A stretch of DNA of 49,176 nucleotides from DASXMX01 sp036794395 (GCA_036794395.1 DAIRGS010000010.1:1-49176); one strand, 5' to 3'; positions 1-8,772 are shown, counted from the first letter of the stretch. A program made the numbers and translations. Notes: a model not told the origin generated them from the letters alone.

Positions 1-155
1 GGGGAAAGCTGGCACGCCGCAACTTCCAGCGCCAGCACATCTCCCCAAATCTTTGCCATTCGCATTTTCCAGTGTCTACCGCCGCCTGGGACAAACGAAA
101 CTCAACATGGCCTAAGACGCGCCCGCGCGATCTTTTAAGTCAATTCCGTATAGGA

Positions 156-716
156 TTATCTTCCGGAGCACTTATCCAGGGAGTTTGGCCGTAATCGATG
201 CACCAAAAATGCCGATTCAGTGTCAGGCATGAACGATGCGGTGTCGATCGTGTACTTGTCTGGAACGAGCGTCACCTGCAAAGCCTCGTCGGTTTTAAGT
301 TGCAATCCCGGGATTGCCGAATCGAAAAGGACATGGTCCGCCTCCCCGGCAGAATAGGTGAGGCCCGAGAATTTAAAGGGGAGAGTATCGAGCAAATGCA
401 GGTTATTGGTTAATGAAGACTCATCGTCTGCATAATCCCAACGTACCAGCCATCCCCCCTGGTTTTGGAGCGAAGCAAACCAGTAAGTTCGCAACGGTTC
501 GTCGCCAAGCACCAGCCCGTTGGACGGTCCCGCAGCAACTACACCTAAATAATCGTTAACGTCGCAGGCAAGATCATAGTCCGTTCGTGACCGCTCTCCT
601 CCAGAGCGAAACGGATCGCCATTTTTCGCGTTGCGAGACTCGCAGCCACCCCACGTGGGCAACACCGACCGCGCTAATAATATGAGCGGCCCACCGGCTG
701 ATTCTATCCAATCCAT
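156..716 (-). CDS. Imm21-like immunity protein
   Basis: This 186-residue cytoplasmic protein has no signal peptide or membrane segment. Its opening WIESAGGPLILL, the later DYDLACDVNDYLGVV stretch and LVLGDEPLRTYW resemble the Imm21 family, immunity proteins found next to toxin genes of polymorphic toxin systems. The family call comes from remembered motif pattern, not from a search. The ATG start at 716 gives the conserved N-terminus immediately, although its ribosome-binding site is weak (AGGT). No toxin gene is visible beside it: the 155 bases to its left contain no recognisable gene and the gene to its right is an SGNH hydrolase. It may be an orphan immunity gene or the last gene of a locus that begins outside the window. 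Confidence 0.65.
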   Translation of the reverse strand: MDWIESAGGPLILLARSVLPTWGGCESRNAKNGDPFRSGGERSRTDYDLACDVNDYLGVVAAGPSNGLVLGDEPLRTYWFASLQNQGGWLVRWDYADDESSLTNNLHLLDTLPFKFSGLTYSAGEADHVLFDSAIPGLQLKTDEALQVTLVPDKYTIDTASFMPDTESAFLVHRLRPNSLDKCSGR

Positions 717-762
717 TTCAAACCTATTTGCGTCAAAGACACAAATCGAGTGCGAGGGGAAT

Positions 763-1461
763 TCACTTCAAATGCGGCCGCACCGCGTCCGCGTAAATCT
801 TGTATCCGGCGGCGTTGTTGTGCATGTGATCCCCAATAAACAGATCATCCCGCGGCTTCCCATCCGGCCCCAGGAACTGTTCCCACACGTCGATAAAGTC
901 CAGGTTCTTTCCTGTCGTAGCGTACGCCTTGAACATCGCATTCGCCCTCTTGCGCATTTCCGCTTGATCCCACCGTGCCGGGTTTGGATTGAACGAAAAG
1001 AACGCGATCCGCGTGTCCGGCAGCGTCGCATGTACTTTCTCAACGAACTCCTGAAACTTCTCCAGCACCTGTTCCGGCGTCGCACGCAGTGTCAGGTCAT
1101 TGCCGCCTTCGCGCACCACAATCAGCCGAGGCTTGTATGGGATGACTATCCGGTCGGCATAGTACAACGCATCCGTCATGGTCGACCCGCCAAACCCGCG
1201 GTTGATGACCTTCTGATCGGGAAAATCTTTCGCAAGGCTCGTCCACATCCTGATTCCAGAATCACCAATAAAAAGCACCGCTCCCTTCGGGGGCGGCGAT
1301 TGACGATCCTGCTCCTCGAATGCCGCGATCTCTCTTTCAGACTTGCCAGTGGGCAGCGTGGTGGGAACGGCCGACGCTTGGACTTCGACCGATCTGGGCG
1401 CTGGCGAAATAACCGTTCCAATGACAAGCATCGCGAAAATCGAAATCAGATTCTTACGCAT
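763..1461 (-). CDS. Secreted SGNH/GDSL-family hydrolase
   Basis: This 232-residue protein begins with a charged MRKN followed by a hydrophobic stretch, consistent with a signal peptide of about 28 residues, so it is probably exported. The SGNH blocks are in order: block I FIGDSG with the nucleophile Ser near residue 68, block II NRGFGGS around 87-93, block III as EGGND around 118-122, and block V as GDHMHNN near the C-terminus, which supplies the catalytic Asp and His. The family hydrolyses ester bonds of lipids, acylated sugars or acetylated polysaccharides. The substrate cannot be read here, but the short compact form resembles platelet-activating-factor acetylhydrolase-like members. The T-P-rich segment after the signal (VPTTLPTGK) recalls linkers in other exported proteins of this window. 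A strong inverted repeat lies upstream. Confidence 0.85.
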   Translation of the reverse strand: MRKNLISIFAMLVIGTVISPAPRSVEVQASAVPTTLPTGKSEREIAAFEEQDRQSPPPKGAVLFIGDSGIRMWTSLAKDFPDQKVINRGFGGSTMTDALYYADRIVIPYKPRLIVVREGGNDLTLRATPEQVLEKFQEFVEKVHATLPDTRIAFFSFNPNPARWDQAEMRKRANAMFKAYATTGKNLDFIDVWEQFLGPDGKPRDDLFIGDHMHNNAAGYKIYADAVRPHLK

Positions 1462-1523
1462 GGGCCACCGCCTTTGTTATCGTCGTGTCATATTTAGATC
1501 CCGCCGATTGTGAACGCAATCTT

Positions 1524-1602
1524 GTCATCCTGGAGCGAAGCGAAGGATCTGATTCCGGAGAGTCGCTCTACTATCAGTTCCTTCGCTTCGCTCGAGGATG
1601 AC
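1524..1602. repeat. Inverted repeat with 24-bp arms
   Basis: The arms at 1524-1547 and 1579-1602 are complementary at 23 of 24 positions and enclose a 31-base loop. The arm contains the motif GAGCGAAGCGAAGGA. It lies between the end of the MBL-fold gene and the start of the SGNH hydrolase gene, both on the minus strand. Transcribed, it would form a long hairpin but has no T-run on either side, so it looks like a dispersed palindromic element rather than an intrinsic terminator. It could still protect mRNA ends or weaken read-through. Confidence 0.75.
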
Positions 1603-1647
1603 ACGAGGGAAACCTTGCATCGATTGTCGTAATTTCAGCCGACCATT

Positions 1648-2682
1648 TCATTTCGAAATCGTCTGGAACTTCCTCTCATGCCCATTCGCCGGAATGGTCA
1701 CAGTGTAGCTCTTGGCATCCGCCTCCGCCGAGAGCCTGATGTAATTCCCCTGATCTTCAGCCCCCGTTTTCACATTCGCGATGAATTCGTCCGGAATGTT
1801 CGGACCCTTCGGCGAAGCACTTTTATGAATGAGATAAATCCCCTGAATGCTGTCCGCGCCTTTAATCGTCTCCCACGTACTCGGCTCGGCACCCTTCCTC
1901 GGCCCATTCCCAAAAACCGCAACGGTAGGGGCCAGCGACTTCACAACCACCGGATTGTTACTCTGATCCAACCCATGATGTGTCACCTGATACACATCGA
2001 CTTTGCCGATCAGGTTGATCGGGCACACCAGCTTGGCCTCCACATTCCAGGTCAAGTCACCCCCGGCATACATCCGGAAATCGCCAAAGCCCAGAACCCC
2101 GACGATGCTGTTGGCGTTGTCCGATCCATCGTCCAGTTTCTTGCGAACGTGTTCGCAATCCGGATTGGGCTTGGCATCGGCAGGGGGGTCGACAAACTTT
2201 TGCCGGGCCGCGATGCATTTGAATGAGATCGCCGGCGCGCCCTCAAGTTGCTTGAGCGGCAGCACATCGCCCGGATTCATCACGCGCCGCTCAGCCGGAA
2301 ACGCAAGGTATTCCTTGCTGGGCCGCTCCCGCCCGCCGGTGAACTCCCCATTGTCATATACCACGCGAATCGGAATCAGCTTCGACAATTCAGCCGCTCC
2401 TCCGAAGTGATCGATGTGAAAATGCGTCACGATCAGATAATCGATCTGCTTTAGTCCCGCGATCTCGGAAGCAGTCTTGAAAATGCGCTGCGCATCCCGC
2501 CCACCCGGGTTCCCTGTGTCGATCAAAATCGATTCCCCGGCCGGCGTCACAATCAACGTGGCCGCACCGCCCTCGGTATCATTCCAGTACACATCGAGCC
2601 GATTGTCGGCTGCCTTGGCCCCAACCGTCAGGGAGGTGAGGGCTATGCATACGATAAACCGTCGAAGCCAAATCTTCGTCAT
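1648..2682 (-). CDS. Secreted metallo-beta-lactamase-fold hydrolase (ComEC C-domain-like)
   Basis: A signal peptide ends around AKA at residues 22-24, and the mature domain is a metallo-beta-lactamase fold of about 320 residues. The metal-binding motif THFHIDHFGG places HxHxDH at residues 87-92. An LIDTGNPGG strand precedes it, and later GGDLT and VTHHGLDQS supply the expected Asp and His ligands. The THHG motif and the general order resemble the extracellular hydrolase domain of ComEC/Rec2 proteins and stand-alone relatives. The substrate is unknown. The protein should act in the periplasm or outside the cell. The SGNH hydrolase follows on the same strand after 186 bp containing a palindrome, so co-transcription is possible but not clear. 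Confidence 0.85.
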   Translation of the reverse strand: MTKIWLRRFIVCIALTSLTVGAKAADNRLDVYWNDTEGGAATLIVTPAGESILIDTGNPGGRDAQRIFKTASEIAGLKQIDYLIVTHFHIDHFGGAAELSKLIPIRVVYDNGEFTGGRERPSKEYLAFPAERRVMNPGDVLPLKQLEGAPAISFKCIAARQKFVDPPADAKPNPDCEHVRKKLDDGSDNANSIVGVLGFGDFRMYAGGDLTWNVEAKLVCPINLIGKVDVYQVTHHGLDQSNNPVVVKSLAPTVAVFGNGPRKGAEPSTWETIKGADSIQGIYLIHKSASPKGPNIPDEFIANVKTGAEDQGNYIRLSAEADAKSYTVTIPANGHERKFQTISK

Positions 2683-2967
2683 CGAGAAGTCCCTTTCAGA
2701 TTTTCATGATGCCTTGCCGCTTAACGTGATTCCAACAAGCTCGATGATGTGGCGAATCACCGATCGGCGCAGGCGAATGCCCATAAAGCCTAACGGTCGT
2801 TGGGCCAGCTCTCAAGTCGCCCCATGGCGAGCGAAATGCTCGCAACGAGGTGAGAACGTAAATATGCGCGAGGTGCGCAATTGACCCCAAAGCGACCCTA
2901 TGTCATGCTTCCAATGCGTAATTCGTACTGACCAGGCGGAGATATTTCCTAACCACCGGAGATCCAG
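2683..2967. other. Divergent intergenic region
   Basis: This 285-bp spacer separates the minus-strand MBL gene from the plus-strand NTF2-like gene and must hold both promoters. Short open frames cross it but have no ribosome-binding site or recognisable protein. I could not pick out a convincing promoter pair. Confidence 0.4.
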
Positions 2968-3435
2968 ATGAGAATGCTAACCGGCATCTGCCTTTTGAGC
3001 TGCATGCTCTTACCAACGTTATCTCTTGCCGCTTCTGAGCAGGACACCGAAAAAGCCACGCAGGAGATTCGCCAGCGGGCCACCGAGTTCTCCACCGCCT
3101 GGAAAAAAGGCGATGCCAAGCTGATCTCGACGTTCTATACCCCAGACGGAACGATGGTCACCGGCGCTGGCCGCTTCTTCAATGGGCGCGAGGAAATTGA
3201 ACAGGCGCTCACCAGTGTTTTCGATGAAAGCCTCAAAGGTTCCTCCTTCACCTGGACGGTTGAGAAGGTCAAGCTGGTCAAGCCCGACGTCGCGGTTGTC
3301 GATTACGATGCCGAGATCAAAGGCGCCGACGCCGCCGGCGAGCCGATGAAATTTCATATCGTCTCGGTTCTTATCAAAGATGGCGGCAAATGGTTGACAC
3401 AAACCACACGCGGAATCGTGTACGCCCAGCAATAA
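2968..3435 (+). CDS. Secreted NTF2-like protein (DUF4440/SgcJ type)
   Basis: This 155-residue protein has a signal peptide (MRMLTGICLLSCMLLPTLSLA) followed by one NTF2/SnoaL-like cone domain. The helical start around residues 30-55, the FSTAWKKGDAKLISTFYTPDG motif, the FFNGREEIEQAL turn and the closing beta sheet up to TQTTRGIVY match the SgcJ/EcaC or DUF4440 group. These are small-molecule-binding or accessory domains, usually without demonstrated catalysis. An ATG with a GGAG ribosome-binding site six bases upstream sets the start. The next gene begins 41 bp downstream on the same strand, so the two may form a small operon of exported proteins. Confidence 0.75.
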   Translation: MRMLTGICLLSCMLLPTLSLAASEQDTEKATQEIRQRATEFSTAWKKGDAKLISTFYTPDGTMVTGAGRFFNGREEIEQALTSVFDESLKGSSFTWTVEKVKLVKPDVAVVDYDAEIKGADAAGEPMKFHIVSVLIKDGGKWLTQTTRGIVYAQQ

Positions 3436-3476
3436 CAGCAGCCACAAAGCATTATTTCGATTCAGGGAACCAACAC

Positions 3477-4622
3477 ATGAGACTTTCCATTGGATTGTCA
3501 GCTTCCATTCTCGTTGTTATTTCGCTTACAGCTGCTAGCCGCGGGCAGATCATGCTGTCAGGGAACGAGAACAAAATCGACCTGACCCAGGGCGGCCAGA
3601 AGGTCATCCCGAATCCCGGGCCCGATTCGCTGACCCTGCTGGATTTTTCGAAAACCCCACCCGCCACGTTCAACGTCGAAGGCGTTGCCAACACCGTCGT
3701 GGGTCCGCCGTCAAACATCGCCATAAGCCCCGATCGGCGCGTTGCGCTTGTCGCCAATTCAATTCGTGTCGATGGCGATAAATACTCTCCTGAATCGTAT
3801 GTTCATATTGTCGATCTCAGCGCCCGGCCCCCGCGCGTGGTGGGGCGGGTGAAGACCGACTTGCAACCCTCGGGTCTGTCCTTCACCCCGGATGGGAAAC
3901 GCGCATTGGTCGCATGCCGGGCGAGTGGAACGGTATCGGTTCTGGGGGTGGATGGATTGAACGTCAAGCTGCTGGAAAATGTGAAAGTTTGCGAACCCGC
4001 CGATCAGGTTTCGGACGTAGCCATCAGCCCTGATGGCAAAACGGCCCTCGCCAGCGCTCGTGAAGCCAGTTACCTGGCCGTACTGGCGATCGATGGTGAC
4101 AAGGTCACCGCAACGCCGCGAAAGATCTCGACCTTCGGTCAATGCTATCGCGTCGTGTTCACACCCGATGGAGAACTGGCCTTAACCGCCGGCAGCGGAT
4201 TTGGCAGCGCCAGTGATCTCGACGCCCTTACAGTGATCGAAGTCAATGGCCGCGAGATGCGCGCCACCGATTACGTTGGACTTGGCGTATCCCCCGAGTC
4301 GATCGAAATCAGCCCCGATGGAAAGCTGCTGGCCGCGGTGGTGATCGAAGGATCGAACTGGCCGGCGGGCGATCCGCGGCACGGCACACATGGTGCATTG
4401 GTCATGCTCGAACGTCAGGGCAAAACCTTTGTCAAAACCCAGCGGATTGATGTTGGCCGGATTCCTGAAGGTGTGGCCTTCAAGCCCGATGGCAAGCACA
4501 TCGTCGTTCAATGCCACCCCGATCGCGAGCTGTGGGTCCTGGATGTCGAGAACGGCAAGGTGAAAGACTCCGGCACACGCATCAAGGTGCCGGGAATGCC
4601 GTCTTCGTTGCGTGCGCGGTGA
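3477..4622 (+). CDS. Exported YVTN/lactonase-type beta-propeller protein
   Basis: The open frame extends upstream to 3390, overlapping the previous gene, but the start is placed at 3477. An AGGGA ribosome-binding site precedes that ATG, and it opens a clear signal peptide (MRLSIGLSASILVVISLTAA). The 381-residue product is built of repeated blades with the signature ISPDG/FTPDG/FKPDG (for example ISPDRRVAL, FTPDGKRAL, ISPDGKTAL, FTPDGELAL, ISPDGKLLA, FKPDGKHIV). This is the pattern of YncE/YVTN and 6-phosphogluconolactonase-like propellers. The N-terminal SGNENKIDLTQGG stretch also occurs in exported YncE-like proteins. No catalytic role can be read from the sequence; ligand binding or surface association is as likely as lactonase activity. 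Confidence 0.8.
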   Translation: MRLSIGLSASILVVISLTAASRGQIMLSGNENKIDLTQGGQKVIPNPGPDSLTLLDFSKTPPATFNVEGVANTVVGPPSNIAISPDRRVALVANSIRVDGDKYSPESYVHIVDLSARPPRVVGRVKTDLQPSGLSFTPDGKRALVACRASGTVSVLGVDGLNVKLLENVKVCEPADQVSDVAISPDGKTALASAREASYLAVLAIDGDKVTATPRKISTFGQCYRVVFTPDGELALTAGSGFGSASDLDALTVIEVNGREMRATDYVGLGVSPESIEISPDGKLLAAVVIEGSNWPAGDPRHGTHGALVMLERQGKTFVKTQRIDVGRIPEGVAFKPDGKHIVVQCHPDRELWVLDVENGKVKDSGTRIKVPGMPSSLRAR

Positions 4623-4630
4623 GACAAATC

Positions 4631-5842
4631 TCAAACACCGCCCGTGATTAACTCTTCGTCTGCGGAATTCCCTGGCCGGGCCATCGCCATTCCCCGTGCG
4701 ATTGCAAACTCCAGGTCTGGGCAGAGATTTTCAATGTCCATCGCATCGGCAATGCCCAGCTCCTGCAACGCCTTGTATTGAATGGATGTGATCCCCGCGA
4801 TGATCAACGATCGCTCACTGGCTTGCAGTTTTTGCAAAGCCGCGTGCAGATCGAGAAACGCGTTTGAATTGAATTGCGTCTGCGGGCTAAGCACAAGAAT
4901 CACCACGCGCCAATGCTCCGGCAGCCGATCCACCCAAAGCTGAAAGTTCGGTGCTCGATGCCGCTTGCCGCGCGGATTCGACAACCGGTATATGCCCAGT
5001 TCCGGCGGGAGAATCGACTTCAATATCCCCTGCAACTTCAGCTCGGGATCATTCGTCGCATCCAACTCACGGATGTCGGCGATCGGGTAATACCAATCCA
5101 TCCCCACGATAAACACCAAAAACCCGACCGGCATCAGCATCGACAATCCATGAAATCGCGGAAACGCTAATCCGCCCACAACCGCCCCAAACAGGAACGA
5201 TCCCAGAATGCTGGCCAGCAGCGCCACGCGAATCAAGCTTGGATGCCGCTGGGAAATGGGAGTCGTCTTATCGCTTCTGGAATGCAATTGCGTCCAGCCC
5301 CCATCCAAAAGCCAAAGCACCAATTGTGTGCCTTCCAGCCCCAGATCGGTGATGACGCCTGTCAGATGGGTTGTACGAACGACTGATCCGGAAATCTTGG
5401 TGATCGTCGCGTTTTGCAGCCCCATCGCGCACGCGGCAATCGCGGCCGCAACAAGGTAATATCGGTCGAGCACGTGCGCGGGTGTGGTGGCGGCAGCCGG
5501 GCACATCTCGACTGCAATCGCGAAGCCGCAAAGCAGCAGCGCCTCGATAGCAATCGGCAAGACATACTTGGAACGAAGCCCGCGACTCTTGGCCGTTTCC
5601 GTCATCAACGCGCTGGAGACCGCGCCCAGGAAGAACGGGCCCAGAACCAGCACCAACGGCTTGGCTGTCGCCCACGACCCTTCTGAAATCGCTACCGCCA
5701 GGCTGGTGGTTGTCCCGGTCATATGGGACACCGCCCGAATGCAAAAAAGGATCGCGATTACATTCGTATATCCGCCGATCCACGACAGCGAAATAGCCAG
5801 TCGTGACTTCTGACGGATTGAATACGCGCTTGACGAGAGCAT
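4631..5842 (-). CDS. DUF1275 (YoaK-like) membrane protein with C-terminal STAS-like domain
   Basis: The first 245 residues form a DUF1275 membrane domain of about six helices, with the family hallmarks WIGGYTNVIAI, SHMTGTTTSLA and MGLQNATITKISGSVVRTTH followed by LTGVITDLG. A hydrophilic linker follows, and residues about 285-385 have the alternating strand/helix pattern of a SulP-type STAS domain (LGIYRLSNP, then VVILVLSPQ, LIIAGITSIQYKAL and FAIARG). At the position of the usual Asp-Ser-Gly the protein reads FNSNAFL, so the acidic residue is replaced. DUF1275 proteins are uncharacterised inner-membrane proteins, normally about 220-250 residues long. The gene converges tail to tail with the propeller gene, with only nine bases between stop codons. 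Confidence 0.8.
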   Translation of the reverse strand: MLSSSAYSIRQKSRLAISLSWIGGYTNVIAILFCIRAVSHMTGTTTSLAVAISEGSWATAKPLVLVLGPFFLGAVSSALMTETAKSRGLRSKYVLPIAIEALLLCGFAIAVEMCPAAATTPAHVLDRYYLVAAAIAACAMGLQNATITKISGSVVRTTHLTGVITDLGLEGTQLVLWLLDGGWTQLHSRSDKTTPISQRHPSLIRVALLASILGSFLFGAVVGGLAFPRFHGLSMLMPVGFLVFIVGMDWYYPIADIRELDATNDPELKLQGILKSILPPELGIYRLSNPRGKRHRAPNFQLWVDRLPEHWRVVILVLSPQTQFNSNAFLDLHAALQKLQASERSLIIAGITSIQYKALQELGIADAMDIENLCPDLEFAIARGMAMARPGNSADEELITGGV

Positions 5843-5934
5843 GATCAGACTTCCAACATTCCTCGATCATCTAATATCGGCCGTATTACGACCACGGTCG
5901 AGCAAAGGACCGATTGAAGCCAGATCGTAATCTG

Positions 5935-6288
5935 TCAAAGCCATTGAAAATGATTGCTTAACGCCGCCGCCGAGTAAAGCAGGCCGCACAGGATCAACAC
6001 CCACCGCGTCCATGGCTTCCACCAGGCTGCGACAAAAACCACGAACCCCATCTGAATGATCTTCGCCAGCGGCACGCCGATTCCGGCCCCAAACCAGTCA
6101 AAAACCCATCGTTGAACGGGATGGGTTTCCACATGCGTCCCGAATTCTCGGACGTTGGTGTACGTGGTCATGCCGTCGACCACCGCGCCAATCAGCAAAA
6201 TGATCAGCGCATAGCGATATCGCGCTAGAAATGAGCCCGGGCGATTTATCAGCCCAGGCAACTCAGAATTCGCGGGGATTAACGCCAC
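5935..6288 (-). CDS. Small integral membrane protein (DUF5658-like)
   Basis: This 117-residue protein has three predicted membrane helices at about residues 25-42, 72-90 and 94-112, with the last two nearly continuous around a WWKPWTRW turn. The first helix ends in GAVVDGMTTYTNVREFGTHVE, followed by HPVQRWVF. That pattern (Asp and Thr near a membrane edge, then an E-x-NP/HPV-like motif) recalls DUF5658, a family of small membrane proteins without known function. Similarity is judged by eye only. It lies on the same strand downstream of the large secreted Cna-B-like protein but is separated by a palindromic repeat. Confidence 0.5.
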   Translation of the reverse strand: MALIPANSELPGLINRPGSFLARYRYALIILLIGAVVDGMTTYTNVREFGTHVETHPVQRWVFDWFGAGIGVPLAKIIQMGFVVFVAAWWKPWTRWVLILCGLLYSAAALSNHFQWL

Positions 6289-6370
6289 TTGCCTCGGCGG
6301 AGATGATCGTTCATCAGCCGCTCAATGGCAATTGGCCAGGCGACCTTAATACACATGCGCGATCCGCAAA

Positions 6371-6424
6371 TTGTGGTGCAGGCTTCCAAGCCTGCATGTG
6401 CAGGTCTGGAGACCCGCACCACAA
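6371..6424. repeat. Palindromic element with nested hairpins
   Basis: Perfect 9-bp terminal inverted repeats (TTGTGGTGC at 6371-6379 and its complement at 6416-6424) enclose two smaller hairpins: AGGCTT/AAGCCT at 6380-6393 and GGTCT/AGACC at 6403-6414. The whole can fold as a three-way cruciform. The sequence GCAGGCTTCCAAGCCTGC is of a type I recall as highly repeated in planctomycete and other environmental genomes. It lies between the stop of the 772-residue secreted protein and the small membrane-protein gene. Only this copy was found in the window. Confidence 0.75.
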
Positions 6425-6453
6425 GCGCGTGATCGAGTACGGTCTCGTAGCTC

Positions 6454-8772
6454 TTATCGCGCCCCCGGCTGATTTCGCGCCGCAACTTCGCCGAGATCGA
6501 CCGCCTCGGTGCTCGTCGCCTTTCCTTTGGCGACCGGATACCACGAGCGTGCCCGCCCATCGTCGCCAATTCCGGTCACAACGCTGAACTTGTATTCGTA
6601 GCCGGGTACCAGGCCATCGATCTGAAAATGCCCCGTCGCATCGGTTTGAACGTCCCCACCGAAATTGTTGGAAAATGTTTTATTCAAATTGGTAATTTCC
6701 ACGCCCCATTGAATTGTCCGGCCACCCAACGCGTTGCCCTGCGGATCAACCAGATGTCCCCGCGCCAATGCGGTCGGCCCGACCATCAGATTGACAACCG
6801 AGTCGCTCGGCAACACTTTCGCGATGCCGCGCAATTTCCCGTCCAGGCTGGTCCCGTACAAATACTCCTCACTCTGGTCCTGCCGAACCGTAAAACTTCC
6901 CTGCTTATTGGATACACTATCATCGCGTGAGAACAAGCCACCGACCGAGCGTGCGCTGATCTTAATATCGGGAACAACCGTCGATGGATTATCCCGCATC
7001 ACCACGCGGCCCCTCACCATTTTGTTATTAACCGCCGCGGGCTCGGCGTGGATATCCAGTTGAATCCCCTTATCGGCATCTGCAATCTCCTGCGGTTCCT
7101 CTCTGCGGCCCCCTGGCCGGTCGAATATCGTGATAGTGTAAGACTTACTGTCATGAAGTTTGAAATGCGCACTCTGCTGCGCGCTATTCGCATACGTGTA
7201 GAAGCTGTAACTGCCGGGAATCAGCGCACGAAATTCAGCGATACCCTGTGCATCGGTCTTAAGAGAATGCGCGAGGATAGGGGCAATGCCTTTACGTCCA
7301 ACGGTGCCGCCGGGGAACTGTTTGTCGGGCGGCAATTTGTAATAAGATTCTTCGTCCCGTTGATAAAAAGTAACCGACGCGTCGGGCACCGGCGTGTTGC
7401 CTGGCCCGCTTACCACTCTGGCTCGCACGCTCATCGTCGGGCGAAGCGTCAGGTAAATCGGACTGGTCGGAGGGATGCGCTCGATCAACACTGTATGCGG
7501 CGGCGAAACGCGAACATCTTTCTCCGCGCCGATCATGTAGTACAAATCGGGATTGACGTCGATATTAAACGAGCCGGCAGAGTCGCTGGTGGTGTCGGCA
7601 CGAAACCCGTCCATCCGATAGCCCTCACCCGAAATCCGCACGATCGCGTCGGGCACGGGGTGGCCCTCTGCATCCTCAACCCGCCCCTTTAGAGGAATCA
7701 TTCGAAGTAGCTGAGTGCGAATTTCAGGAGTGAGCTTCGCCGGATCATAAATGGCGCGGTCGGGCGCGCAGTATCCGTCCATGCGAGTCCAGAAGTTAGT
7801 CTGACGTTCAAGGTCGCTCGGCACTTCAAAAGTAGTTTTCCCTTGCGCGTCGCTGAGTTGTCCCAGTTCGATAACGCCACTGAGATTGATCAGCGTGCCT
7901 TTACGCGGCTTTTGGTAAAGCCACGGATCGACCCTCACCCCGGCGATTGGTCTTTCATCATCATCGACCGTAACGACGGTCACCTTCTTGACGCCATTCA
8001 ACACAAAGTTCAGCGGACCTTTGAAGTCCGGCTCAAGGCGATAAGGGTCCGTGTGGTTTTCATCTTTTCCCCAGAAAATGTGATAATCAAAGCCGACGCC
8101 ATCTTTTTTCGCCAAAGTGTGCATGAGAACCGCATCGGCCGGCAGGCGAAGCGTGGCCTGCCCTTTCGCATCGGTAGTCGCCTGTCCCACGGTTCGATAG
8201 TTACTGCAAGCCGCCACCCACGCCCCTTGCACAGGTTGGCCATTCTGATCCTGCACGCTCGCTGAAAGAATGCGTACGGGCTTGAGGGTCAGTTCGAGGT
8301 CATCCACGCGCGTATTCTTGTCGGCGAAATCTCTCCTGAAATAGACGAATGATTGGAGCATTCGATCAGCAGATGATGCTAGAACCGAGTCCAAAATTGC
8401 ATGCTCGGCTTTCCCCTCGAGGAGGAACTTCCCATCCGCGCCGGTTCGCGTCGTATAGGGTTCACCACCGGGTCGTGGAATTTCGATCAGTGAGTTAGCA
8501 GCCGGAGTGCCCTCCGCGGTCAGGACTCGCCCGGCGACGTGATACGTATTAAGTGACCCGGCGGTGGGGCGGGTGGCGGGGTTGGCGCTACTCTGTTGGC
8601 CAGCCGCGTGAGCGGTGGGGGGCGCGAACGGGTTCAGCGCACCCGGCAAGCCAACAAGCAGGGCGGCGACAGTGGCCACGATCGCTTCCACCCGTCTTGA
8701 AATGAGCATGCGGTGCCTGCTGAAATCCAAGGTCGCCTTCACGTGATCTCCCACACTCGATCGATTCGTCAT
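6454..8772 (-). CDS. Large exported protein with carboxypeptidase-regulatory/Cna-B-like modules
   Basis: The frame opens at 8862, but the ATG at 8772 has an AAGGGAG ribosome-binding site and is preferred, giving 772 residues. An N-terminal basic stretch is followed by a hydrophobic segment (AIVATVAALLVGLPGAL) ending in AHAA, a signal peptide or anchor. The body is a series of transthyretin-like beta modules with recurrent motifs: VLTAEGTPAANSLIEI, VQDQNGQPVQGAWVA, VEDAEGHPVPDAIVRI, GNTPVPDASVTF and DPQGNALGGRTI. Each is followed by a TDAKGQ/DAQG-type turn, as in carboxypeptidase-regulatory or Cna-B folds. Such modules act as structural or adhesive repeats. No catalytic domain is visible. It is probably periplasmic or surface-exposed. 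Confidence 0.75.
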   Translation of the reverse strand: MTNRSSVGDHVKATLDFSRHRMLISRRVEAIVATVAALLVGLPGALNPFAPPTAHAAGQQSSANPATRPTAGSLNTYHVAGRVLTAEGTPAANSLIEIPRPGGEPYTTRTGADGKFLLEGKAEHAILDSVLASSADRMLQSFVYFRRDFADKNTRVDDLELTLKPVRILSASVQDQNGQPVQGAWVAACSNYRTVGQATTDAKGQATLRLPADAVLMHTLAKKDGVGFDYHIFWGKDENHTDPYRLEPDFKGPLNFVLNGVKKVTVVTVDDDERPIAGVRVDPWLYQKPRKGTLINLSGVIELGQLSDAQGKTTFEVPSDLERQTNFWTRMDGYCAPDRAIYDPAKLTPEIRTQLLRMIPLKGRVEDAEGHPVPDAIVRISGEGYRMDGFRADTTSDSAGSFNIDVNPDLYYMIGAEKDVRVSPPHTVLIERIPPTSPIYLTLRPTMSVRARVVSGPGNTPVPDASVTFYQRDEESYYKLPPDKQFPGGTVGRKGIAPILAHSLKTDAQGIAEFRALIPGSYSFYTYANSAQQSAHFKLHDSKSYTITIFDRPGGRREEPQEIADADKGIQLDIHAEPAAVNNKMVRGRVVMRDNPSTVVPDIKISARSVGGLFSRDDSVSNKQGSFTVRQDQSEEYLYGTSLDGKLRGIAKVLPSDSVVNLMVGPTALARGHLVDPQGNALGGRTIQWGVEITNLNKTFSNNFGGDVQTDATGHFQIDGLVPGYEYKFSVVTGIGDDGRARSWYPVAKGKATSTEAVDLGEVAARNQPGAR

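Noticed and set aside
631..1497. Plus-strand frame of 288 codons
   Set aside because: Covers the SGNH hydrolase gene in antisense and has no recognisable protein features.
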